Assembly (NCBI GenBank): GCA_017962415.1
Contig: JAGCVK010000042.1
Coordinates: forward strand, 1-64,000
Direction of reading: 5' to 3'
Length of the DNA stretch: 64,000 nucleotides
Origin: Treponema sp.
Lineage (GTDB): Bacteria > Spirochaetota > Spirochaetia > Treponematales > Treponemataceae
The notes beneath the pieces were generated by a model. It was not told the origin of the DNA. It saw only the letters and a program-made list of their open reading frames with translations, and made no database searches. A program made the translations under genes and the position numbers. Shown here one piece after another: positions 8,589-15,867 of this stretch (its first letter is position 1; each line of letters begins with the position of its first letter).

Positions 8589-9083
8589 ATGGAAGTTATT
8601 CAGAGTTTTACAATTGATCATACTCACTTAAAACCTGGAATTTATATTTCCCGCGAAGACAAAGGTTTTACAACTTATGATCTTAGAATCACAGAACCAA
8701 ATAAAGAGCCGGCCATTGGACCTGGCGCAATTCACAGCCTTGAACATCTTATGGCAACCTGGTTCCGCAATTCTGAAGTAAAAGATGATGTTGTTTACGT
8801 TGGCCCAATGGGTTGTCTTACCGGAATGTACATCATTATGCTTGGAAAATATTCTGTTGAAGATATGCGCAAACTTACTATCCGCTGTCTTGAATGGATT
8901 CTTACTCAAAATGAAGTTCCTGCTACACGCCCGGAAGCCTGCGGAAATTATCTTCTTCACGATCTTCCAATGTGTAAATGGGAAGCAAAGCGCTACTTAG
9001 ACCGCTTAAAAAATGATTTCCATTGTGAGTATACAAAACTTGAAGTAAAACTCGACGACGGAAAAATTTTTGCTGATGCATAA
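8589..9083 (+). CDS. luxS: S-ribosylhomocysteine lyase LuxS
   Basis: This 164-residue metalloenzyme converts S-ribosylhomocysteine to homocysteine and DPD, the autoinducer-2 precursor. The metal ligands are visible: HSLEHLMATWFRN gives the HxxxH pair, and ACGNYLLHD supplies the cysteine. The catalytic cysteine is in GPMGCLTGMY. The start at 8589 (MEVIQSFTIDHTHLKPG) is fixed by AAGGAGG and family alignment; an in-frame TTG at 8544 is not supported. It sits directly after mtnN. Confidence 0.96.
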   Translation: MEVIQSFTIDHTHLKPGIYISREDKGFTTYDLRITEPNKEPAIGPGAIHSLEHLMATWFRNSEVKDDVVYVGPMGCLTGMYIIMLGKYSVEDMRKLTIRCLEWILTQNEVPATRPEACGNYLLHDLPMCKWEAKRYLDRLKNDFHCEYTKLEVKLDDGKIFADA

Positions 9084-9104
9084 AAAACATCATAAAAAGG
9101 TTGA

Positions 9105-10646
9105 ATGAATATATTAGCCAAATTCAAAGAAACAGCCGTTTCGGTTTTGCCTGTTATGGCAATTGTGCTGTTTCTGGGTTTTACAATTGTTCCTCTCGAT
9201 AAGTTTTTGCTCGCACGCTTTTTAGTTGGCGGGCTTTTACTTATTATTGGTCTTACAATCTTTTTGCTTGGCGTTGATTTGGGAATTCAGCCAATGGGCG
9301 AACGTTGCGGCGCCGAGCTTACTAAAAAGCGTTCTCTTTCGCTTTTGCTTTTTGTAGCTTTTATAATCGGTTTTATTGTTACCGCAGCGGAGCCTGATAT
9401 TCAGGTTTTTGGCGGCCAGGTTCGCGGCATTTTTCCTTTTGTTAATAAACTGATTATCACTTTTGTTATTGCGGCCGGCGTTGCGTTTTTTATTATGCTT
9501 GGACTTTTGCGAACGGTTTTAAATATTTCGCTTAAATGGACTTTTTTTATTTCGTACAGCGTACTTTTTGCGCTTGCAATTTTTGCACCTCAAAGTTTTT
9601 TTGGTATTGCTTTTGATTCGGGCGGAGCAACTACTGGCCCAATGACGGTTCCTTTTATTATGGCGCTTGGGCTTGGTGTTTCTTCTGTTCGTGATGATAA
9701 TGATAACAGCTTTGGTCTTACCGGTGTTTGTTCTATTGGCCCGATTATGGCTGTTTTGATTTATGCTATTATTATGAAAGCTGGCGGTGCGTTTTCTGGC
9801 ATTGCTCAAAGTGCTTCAGAAAATGCGGCAAGTGCAACCAAAACTTCTGTTGCGCTAAACGCCGCTGAAGCTTCGGGATTTTTCAGCAACATTTTTTCAC
9901 CATTTGGAATGATAGCCGGCCACGTTTTTCGCGAAGCGCTTATTTCTATCGTTCCTCTTTTTGCGCTTTTTGTTGCTTTTCAGATTTTTCTTTTGAAAAT
10001 GACTAAGCGCCAGGTTGTTAGAATTATTATTGGTTTTGCTTATGCATTTTTTGGGCTCACTATTTTTTTGATTGGCGTAAACGGCGGATTTTCGCAGGCG
10101 GGCGCGGCGCTGGGGCAAAAGTTGGGCGAAATGGCGGGAACGCGAGGCGGAGCGTGGTACGCGCTTCTTATTGGAACTGGGCTTTTGCTTGGGGCAATTA
10201 TTGTTTGTGCGGAGCCTGCCGTTTGGGTTTTGAGTGAACAGGTTGAACAGGTAAGCGGCGGCACTATCAAACGTAAAGTGCTTTTGGTTTTTCTTTCTGT
10301 AGGAACTGCAATTGCAATTGGGCTTTCTATGTGGCGCGCTGTAGCCGGCTTTAATCTTAAAATCCTTTTGATTCCCGGTTATTTTATTGCAATGGCGCTT
10401 ATGCTTTTCTGCCCTTCTCTTTTTTCTGGTATTGCTTTTGATTCTGGCGGTGTTGCTTCTGGGCCTCTTACTTCTACTTTTGTACTTTCGTTTACTTTAG
10501 GAGCTGCAAGCGGAAATGATTCTTATAATTCTTTTGGCGTAATTGCCCTTGTTGCAATGATGCCGCTTTTAGCCATTCAGATTATGGGAATCATCTTCAA
10601 AATCAAAAAAAATAAAACCTCTAAGGAGTCAGCTGATGCATTATAA
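9105..10646 (+). CDS. DUF1538 family integral membrane protein (tandem duplication)
   Basis: This 513-residue protein is very hydrophobic, with about twelve predicted membrane helices. It is an internal duplication: AAEPDIQVFGGQVR and GIAFDSGGATTGPM in the first half recur as CAEPAVWVLSEQVE and GIAFDSGGVASGPL in the second. The repeated Gly/Ser/Asp-rich re-entrant-like motifs suggest a transporter or channel, but no substrate is established for DUF1538. It overlaps the downstream P-II-type gene by 11 nt, which suggests that the P-II protein regulates the membrane protein, as GlnK regulates AmtB. That role is an inference. Confidence 0.88.
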   Translation: MNILAKFKETAVSVLPVMAIVLFLGFTIVPLDKFLLARFLVGGLLLIIGLTIFLLGVDLGIQPMGERCGAELTKKRSLSLLLFVAFIIGFIVTAAEPDIQVFGGQVRGIFPFVNKLIITFVIAAGVAFFIMLGLLRTVLNISLKWTFFISYSVLFALAIFAPQSFFGIAFDSGGATTGPMTVPFIMALGLGVSSVRDDNDNSFGLTGVCSIGPIMAVLIYAIIMKAGGAFSGIAQSASENAASATKTSVALNAAEASGFFSNIFSPFGMIAGHVFREALISIVPLFALFVAFQIFLLKMTKRQVVRIIIGFAYAFFGLTIFLIGVNGGFSQAGAALGQKLGEMAGTRGGAWYALLIGTGLLLGAIIVCAEPAVWVLSEQVEQVSGGTIKRKVLLVFLSVGTAIAIGLSMWRAVAGFNLKILLIPGYFIAMALMLFCPSLFSGIAFDSGGVASGPLTSTFVLSFTLGAASGNDSYNSFGVIALVAMMPLLAIQIMGIIFKIKKNKTSKESADAL

Positions 10647-11316
10647 ACTTTTGATAAGTATTGTTCCGCACAACTGCGGAGAATTTATTTCTAATGCAGC
10701 AAAATCCGCAGGAGCCGGCGGCGGCACTATTGCAATGGGTCGCGGAACTGCTTCTAACGGAGTGCTTCAACTTTTGGGGCTTGGCGACACTTCCAAAGAT
10801 ATTGTTTACATCATTCTCGAAGAAGAAAAACTTGAAGAAGCCAAAAAGGCTATTATTCTGGCTTCTGAATCTAAAAAGCATTTTGGCGTATTTTTTACGC
10901 TGGAAGTTGGAAGTTTTATGAAGGCCGGAACTTCAACCGCGCCATTTGTAAATCAAAATCAAAAAACAACTTTAACTACTGTAAAAGGAGAAAATATGTC
11001 AGCAAAAGATTCTTACATTATGATAAATGCCATTGTGAACAAAGGCTACGCCGAAGATGCTATGGCTGCCGCACGAAAAGCCGGAGCCGGCGGCGGCACG
11101 ATTATGAGCGCGCGCGGAACTGCAAAAGAAGACGACGCTGCATTTTTTGGTATGAAAATTGTGCCTGAAAAAGAAATGCTTATGATTCTTGTTCCCGCAG
11201 AAAAAAAAGATTCGATTGTTAAAGCTATTACTGAGCTTCCTTGTTTTGCCCAAGCCGGCAGCGGAATCATTTTTTGCAACGAAGCGCAGGATTTTACTAT
11301 TTTAGGCAAAAAATAA
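10636..11316 (+). CDS. Tandem P-II-like regulatory protein
   Basis: This 226-residue protein contains two P-II-like ferredoxin-fold domains, about 1-105 and 122-226. Each carries the signature AGAGGGTI followed by RGTA. AAGGAG precedes the ATG, and the start lies within the end of the DUF1538 gene, so the two are translationally coupled. P-II proteins sense nucleotides or metabolites and block membrane transporters by direct contact. The partner here is presumably the DUF1538 protein. A strong internal start at codon 121 (10996) could make the second domain alone. Confidence 0.85.
   Translation: MHYKLLISIVPHNCGEFISNAAKSAGAGGGTIAMGRGTASNGVLQLLGLGDTSKDIVYIILEEEKLEEAKKAIILASESKKHFGVFFTLEVGSFMKAGTSTAPFVNQNQKTTLTTVKGENMSAKDSYIMINAIVNKGYAEDAMAAARKAGAGGGTIMSARGTAKEDDAAFFGMKIVPEKEMLMILVPAEKKDSIVKAITELPCFAQAGSGIIFCNEAQDFTILGKK
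10982..10998 (+). promoter_or_regulatory. Internal ribosome site and in-frame ATG between the two P-II domains
   Basis: AAAAGGAG is followed after 5 nt by an in-frame ATG at 10996 (MSAKDSYIM), exactly at the linker between the domains. Use of this start would yield a 106-residue single-domain protein ending at 11316. Confidence 0.55.
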
Positions 11317-11347
11317 TTTTAAACTTTTGCTTTACAAAAAATCATTA

Positions 11348-11402
11348 TATAATAAAAGTAATCTTAAAATGTGATTATTTTACCATAAAAAAGGATTTTT
11401 AT
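11348..11402 (+). promoter_or_regulatory. Probable promoter and ribosome site of the cyclase operon
   Basis: TATAAT lies at 11348-11353, with only a weak -35 candidate upstream. An AAAAAAGGA ribosome site lies about 8 nt before a TTG codon at 11403. No other start codon fits the signal peptide that follows. Confidence 0.45.
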
Positions 11403-13364
11403 TTGAGTAAACACAGGCATTATGTCACATTTTTGATTTCGCTGTTTATTTGTTTTCAGCTTAGTGCTACGCTTATTCCTAGTAAAAATTCAAATCTAAA
11501 AAATCTAAGTACCGGTTGGGAACTTTTTCTCCAGAAAACTCCGGAACAAACTTTTGCCCTTGTTGATTCTAATTTTCCAGCCGATTATACGGTAACTGTT
11601 CCGCACGAATGGAATAAAGAAGTTTTTCATTTTGGAATTAAGCAGCCCGAAACTTACGGCTGTTACCGTTACGTTTGCAAAAATCTAAATCCAGATTTAA
11701 CTTACGCTTTGCACACTAAAGAATCGCCCGGAACTGCATGCGCTGTTTATGTAAACCGAACTATAATTGCAAACGCCGGCGACCCTTTTTCTATTTCAAC
11801 GCCGTATTACACTCAAAACCCATACAAATATGGAACTTCGCATTCAAAATGCGTGCCGCTTTATTGTGAATTTAAGCCGGACGAGAATGGAAATGCCGAA
11901 ATCCTGTTTTTTGTTTCAAATTATTATTACCGAAAAGGCGGCCTTTGGGATCGTGTTTATTTGGGGCAGGCAAAAGATGTTTGGCATTACAACATTTTAA
12001 CTATGGTTTTTTATTGCATTGTAATTGGAAGTTTGATTTTTGTTGGGCTTTTAAATATGGTGCAATTCATTCTGAACAAAAAACGAAGCGAATATTGCTT
12101 TCTTGGAGTTGCATCGCTGGCTTTTGCTTTAAGAATTGCAACGGCCGGCTATTGTTCTTTGGGAATCTTTTTTCCAGAATTAACCGGCGAACTTAAAATC
12201 AAACTTGAACTTGTTGCAACCTGGCTTGTTCCAATTTCTGTAATTCAATTGATTTTTTTGATTTATCCTTCTAAAAACAGAACGGTTATTTTCAGCTTTC
12301 TTAAAGAAAAATATTTGCGCTATTCGTTAATCACAATTGATTTTATTTTGGGCGTTCTTTCGCTTATTCTTCCGGCGTGGTTCACAAACCGCTTTACACC
12401 GTACTTTCAGATTCTTTTGATTATTTTTTCTCTTTATGTAATTATTTTCTGTATTTCCAATTTGATTAAGCGCCAGCGCTATTCTCTTTACAATTTTCTG
12501 AGTTTTTTAACTATTGCAATCGGCGGCTTTATTGATATTATTCATCAAAAATCAAAGGAAATTATTCCTATTCCAACGCTTCCATTTTTTATTCTTGCGT
12601 TTGTGATTATTCAAATCATAATGCTTGCGGCTATTCAAAATGATATCTATAAAGAAACGATAAAAGGTACAAACGACCTTAAAATCTTAAACGAAGCATA
12701 CCTTAGATTTGTGCCAAAAGAATTTCTTCAGCTTTTGAACAAAGATTCTATTATCAAAACAAAGCTTGGCGATTATTCAAATATTGAAATGACGATTATG
12801 TTCTCGAAAGTGCAGATTCAATGTGCACAGGCTGATGTTTCTTTGCAGGAAAATTTTTCGATTTTCAATGATTATCTGAAGGTCATTTCTCCAATTATTA
12901 AAAAATACGACGGCTTTGTAAGCAAATTTCTTAGCGGCGGTTTTATGGCGCTTTTTCCAAAATCACAATTAGACGCAATTAGAACAGCGCTTGAAATTGA
13001 CGACAAAATCAAACTTTTTAACGCTTCCGAAGAATCAAAAAATTACACTATAACCGCTTGGATGGGCATTCATTTTGGACTTATGATTATTGGAACTATT
13101 GGCGAAGAAAATCGCCTTGATGATACTGTAATTTCTGATACTGTAAACACAGCCTCGCGAATTGAAAGCGTTTGCGAATCTTTAAACAAAAATATTATTA
13201 TTTCTGAAGCTGTTCACAAAAAACTTTTAGCCGAACGGCTTAACAATTTGCAAATTAACGCGCTTGAAGCAATTTTCGTAAAAGGAAAAGAAAAACCTTT
13301 GCAGCTTTACGAAATTACGCGCAAAAAACAAAATGAATCAACAAAGGAGGAAAATCCGGAATGA
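11403..13364 (+). CDS. 7TM receptor with class III cyclase domain, C2-like half (metal aspartates lost)
   Basis: The start is TTG at 11403 (653 residues), chosen for its ribosome site and for the hydrophobic signal segment that follows. A periplasmic jelly-roll-like sensor domain (about 30-190) and seven membrane helices (about 200-430) match the 7TMR-DISM receptor architecture. The C-terminus is a class III cyclase domain introduced by LRFVPKEFLQLL. Both metal-binding aspartates are replaced: MTIMFSKVQ has Lys469 and SKFLSGGFMALF has Gly512. Lys508, Thr575, Asn582 and Arg586 (TVISDTVNTASRIE) are intact, and these are the substrate and transition-state residues. Alone it should be inactive. 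Its stop overlaps the start of the next cyclase gene. Confidence 0.88.
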   Translation: MSKHRHYVTFLISLFICFQLSATLIPSKNSNLKNLSTGWELFLQKTPEQTFALVDSNFPADYTVTVPHEWNKEVFHFGIKQPETYGCYRYVCKNLNPDLTYALHTKESPGTACAVYVNRTIIANAGDPFSISTPYYTQNPYKYGTSHSKCVPLYCEFKPDENGNAEILFFVSNYYYRKGGLWDRVYLGQAKDVWHYNILTMVFYCIVIGSLIFVGLLNMVQFILNKKRSEYCFLGVASLAFALRIATAGYCSLGIFFPELTGELKIKLELVATWLVPISVIQLIFLIYPSKNRTVIFSFLKEKYLRYSLITIDFILGVLSLILPAWFTNRFTPYFQILLIIFSLYVIIFCISNLIKRQRYSLYNFLSFLTIAIGGFIDIIHQKSKEIIPIPTLPFFILAFVIIQIIMLAAIQNDIYKETIKGTNDLKILNEAYLRFVPKEFLQLLNKDSIIKTKLGDYSNIEMTIMFSKVQIQCAQADVSLQENFSIFNDYLKVISPIIKKYDGFVSKFLSGGFMALFPKSQLDAIRTALEIDDKIKLFNASEESKNYTITAWMGIHFGLMIIGTIGEENRLDDTVISDTVNTASRIESVCESLNKNIIISEAVHKKLLAERLNNLQINALEAIFVKGKEKPLQLYEITRKKQNESTKEENPE

Positions 13365-15274
13365 AAAGAAATTTCGCCGCATTTATTTTTTTGATTTTTC
13401 TGAATTTTTCTCTTTTTGCAAATTCAACTTACAAAATTCCAAATCAACATGCGCTAGAATATTCTTCTGAAAATATAATCACAAACTGGGACTTTTTTTG
13501 GGACAAACTCGTTCTTCCAGAAAATCAAAGCGAAGTGCCAGATCTTGTTGTAAAAACTCCTTCAGACTGGAACAAATACGAGCTTCCGCCCGAAATCAAA
13601 AAAATCACAAAAACCGGAAAGGGCGCCGGCACTTACAGAATTACGCTTACAAATCTTAAACCAAATCAAAATTACGCATTTCCGGCTTACCGGCTTGGCT
13701 ACACGGCTTTTGAAGTTTACGCCGGAAACAAACTGATTTTCCGCTCGGGCATTCCAAACACAAACTGGGACGAAACAATTGCCGAACAATATTTTGACAA
13801 AGCGGTTTTTACTTCTGACAGCGAAGGAACAGCCACAATTTCGATTTTTATTTCCAACAGTTTTTATAGAAAAGGCGGTTTTCGCGGCAGTTTTAATCTT
13901 TTTGAAGAAGAAGCGTACGACGAATATCACACAAAAGAAGTTTTTATGTACAGTATTTTTTCGGGCATTCTTTTGATGATTGTTGTTTACTGTTTTTTAA
14001 ATTCAATTCTCAAAAAAAGCCGCGCCAACGTTTACCTTGCACTTTTGGTTCTTGTGATTTATTCGCGCATTGCATCTTATTTGTTCCCGCTTTTAAAAGC
14101 AATTTTCCCGTCAATTTCTTTTGAACTTATGCTCAGAATTGAATATATTTCTGTGTTCTTTATTCCGGGCTTTATTACGCTTTTTATAAACGAACTTAGC
14201 AAAGATATTTTTAAGCATATTTCGCCAAAGCTAATTGCGTTCCCAAGTTACATTTTCTTTATTTTGAATTTTATTCTGCCAATCAGGCTGGCAAATAGAA
14301 TGGTGCCTTTTATGCAGGCTTATATGTTTATTGTAATTGGAATAAACAGTTTTCTTTTTGTAATCAAGATTTTGCGCGAAAAAGATTTTATTTGTACAAC
14401 TGCAATTATTTCGTTTGCGATTCTTGCAATTGGCGGAATTGGCGATATTCTTTTGATTAATCATTGTACTTTCTTAAATGGAATGCACCCAATTACGCCG
14501 GCGTTTGTGTTTTTTTCTCTAACGCAGATTTTCCTTGTTGGCTCAATTCAAAACAAAAATTACTTAAAAACGCTCGAATTAAATGATTATCTTGTTGAAA
14601 CTAACAAAGCGTATTACCGATTTGTTCCAAAGGAATTTTTGGAACTTTTGAGCAAAAAAGATATTACAGAAGTTCGGCTCGGTGATTTTAAGATTTCAAA
14701 GGCTGCAATTTTGTCTGCGGATATTAGAAACTTTACCGCAACTTCAGAAAAACTTGCGCCAATTCAGGTTTTTGACTTGCTGAACACATATCTAAAAAGA
14801 ATTGCTCCGCTAATCAGAAAATACAACGGAATTATCGAAAAATATCTTGGCGACGGAATTATTGCGATTTTCCCAGAAAGTGCTGAAGCTGCAATTAACT
14901 GCGCGCTTGAAATGCAGCAGGAAATGATTTTGCTTCGCGATGAATTTTCTTCTCACGGAATGCCGCGAATTAGAATTGGCATTGGAATTCATTATGGAAA
15001 TATTGTTATTGGAACCGGCGGCACAAAAGAACGAATGGCAGAAATTTCTCTTTCTAAAGATATTGATATTGCCGTAAAAACTGAATCGCTTACAAAAGTT
15101 TGTTTGCGCCCAATTTTAGTAACCGCAGCAGCCCTTAATATTGCCCAAACAGAAGCTCAAACTGCCGACCGCGAATTACAAATCATAAAAGAACAAATGC
15201 CGCAAAAACTTTCTTCGGAATTAAAGCAAAACGTTTTTTCTATTTATAATGATAATATAGAACCGATTTTGTAA
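13361..15274 (+). CDS. 7TM receptor with class III cyclase domain, C1-like half (metal aspartates kept, Asn/Arg lost)
   Basis: This 637-residue paralogue has the same layout: signal peptide, periplasmic sensor domain, seven membrane helices and a cyclase domain after YRFVPKEFLELL. Here the metal ligands are intact, Asp454 in LSADIRNFT and Asp498 in EKYLGDGIIAIF. The segment that should read TVISDAVNLASR instead reads ISLSKDIDIAVK. The Thr, Asn and Arg positions have become Ile562, Asp569 and Lys573. It therefore lacks the half of the active site that the upstream protein keeps. The ATGA overlap and an AAAGGAGG site suggest balanced coupled synthesis. The product is predicted to be cAMP; the ligand is unknown. 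Confidence 0.88.
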   Translation: MKRNFAAFIFLIFLNFSLFANSTYKIPNQHALEYSSENIITNWDFFWDKLVLPENQSEVPDLVVKTPSDWNKYELPPEIKKITKTGKGAGTYRITLTNLKPNQNYAFPAYRLGYTAFEVYAGNKLIFRSGIPNTNWDETIAEQYFDKAVFTSDSEGTATISIFISNSFYRKGGFRGSFNLFEEEAYDEYHTKEVFMYSIFSGILLMIVVYCFLNSILKKSRANVYLALLVLVIYSRIASYLFPLLKAIFPSISFELMLRIEYISVFFIPGFITLFINELSKDIFKHISPKLIAFPSYIFFILNFILPIRLANRMVPFMQAYMFIVIGINSFLFVIKILREKDFICTTAIISFAILAIGGIGDILLINHCTFLNGMHPITPAFVFFSLTQIFLVGSIQNKNYLKTLELNDYLVETNKAYYRFVPKEFLELLSKKDITEVRLGDFKISKAAILSADIRNFTATSEKLAPIQVFDLLNTYLKRIAPLIRKYNGIIEKYLGDGIIAIFPESAEAAINCALEMQQEMILLRDEFSSHGMPRIRIGIGIHYGNIVIGTGGTKERMAEISLSKDIDIAVKTESLTKVCLRPILVTAAALNIAQTEAQTADRELQIIKEQMPQKLSSELKQNVFSIYNDNIEPIL

Positions 15275-15307
15275 ACAAACTTTCAACAAAGCACACAAAA
15301 AAAACAC

Positions 15308-15336
15308 TTGCATAATTGCTCAAATGATATTATTAT
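15308..15336 (+). promoter_or_regulatory. Promoter of the arsR-type/ATPase operon
   Basis: TTGCAT (15308-15313) and TATTAT (15331-15336) are separated by 17 bp, and the operator palindromes begin at and immediately after the -10 box. Confidence 0.6.
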
Positions 15337-15368
15337 TTGAACAGTTGTTCAATTGAATGATTATTCAA
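15320..15368 (+). promoter_or_regulatory. Cluster of three ArsR/SmtB-type operators
   Basis: The three inverted repeats are TCAAAT(9 nt)ATTTGA at 15320-15340, TTGAACA(2 nt)TGTTCAA at 15337-15352, and TTGAAT(4 nt)ATTCAA at 15353-15368. The last two abut without a gap. TTGAA-type half-sites over the -10 and start region are typical of ArsR/SmtB autorepression. Confidence 0.7.
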
Positions 15369-15429
15369 CTGAAAAGCAAACAATTTTACTAAACTTGCCG
15401 CAAAGCTGGCAGACTTTTTAGGAGCACAA

Positions 15430-15792
15430 ATGCAAAAAAACGAAGAATTATGTGAAAGCGAAATGATTCACGAAAAAATAGTTCAGCAGGTTCGCGCAAC
15501 ATTTCCAAAAGACGAAATAATTTTTGACCTTGCAGATTTTTATAAAATCTTTGGAGACACAACACGCGTAAAAATTCTTTATGCGCTGGACAAAAGCGAA
15601 CTTTGCGTTTGCGATATTTCGGCGCTGCTTGGAATGTCGGTTTCGGCAGTTTCACATCAGCTAAGAAGTTTGCGCGAATCTGATTTGGTAAGAACAAAAC
15701 GGCAAGGAAAAATCATTTATTACAGCCTTGCAGATGACCATGTAAAAAGCATTTTGGAATGCGGTATAGAACATATTAAAGAAAAGGAATAA
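15430..15792 (+). CDS. ArsR/SmtB-family metal-responsive repressor
   Basis: This 120-residue winged-helix repressor has the recognition segment SVSAVSHQLRSLRESDLV. Two metal sites are readable. The alpha3N-type motif is LCVCD (Cys59, Cys61, Asp62), with an N-terminal Cys8. The alpha5 set is Asp102, His104, His115 and Glu118, spaced exactly as in SmtB. It should release DNA on binding zinc, cadmium or similar ions. AGGAG precedes the ATG. It is followed by a Zn/Cd-type ATPase, its probable target, and preceded by three operator palindromes. Confidence 0.93.
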   Translation: MQKNEELCESEMIHEKIVQQVRATFPKDEIIFDLADFYKIFGDTTRVKILYALDKSELCVCDISALLGMSVSAVSHQLRSLRESDLVRTKRQGKIIYYSLADDHVKSILECGIEHIKEKE

Positions 15793-15828
15793 ACGTCAAC
15801 CCGAATTTAATTTGAGAGCTACTAGTAA

Positions 15829-15849
15829 ATGCTGAAACAAGTTCAGCAT
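15829..15849. repeat. Dispersed palindromic repeat, copy 1
   Basis: ATGCTGAA and TTCAGCAT flank a 5-nt loop ACAAG. The same palindrome occurs in inverted orientation at 63147-63167. It lies in the gap between the repressor gene and the ATPase gene, just before the ATPase ribosome site. Confidence 0.75.
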
Positions 15850-15867
15850 AACGACAAGGAGTTATAT

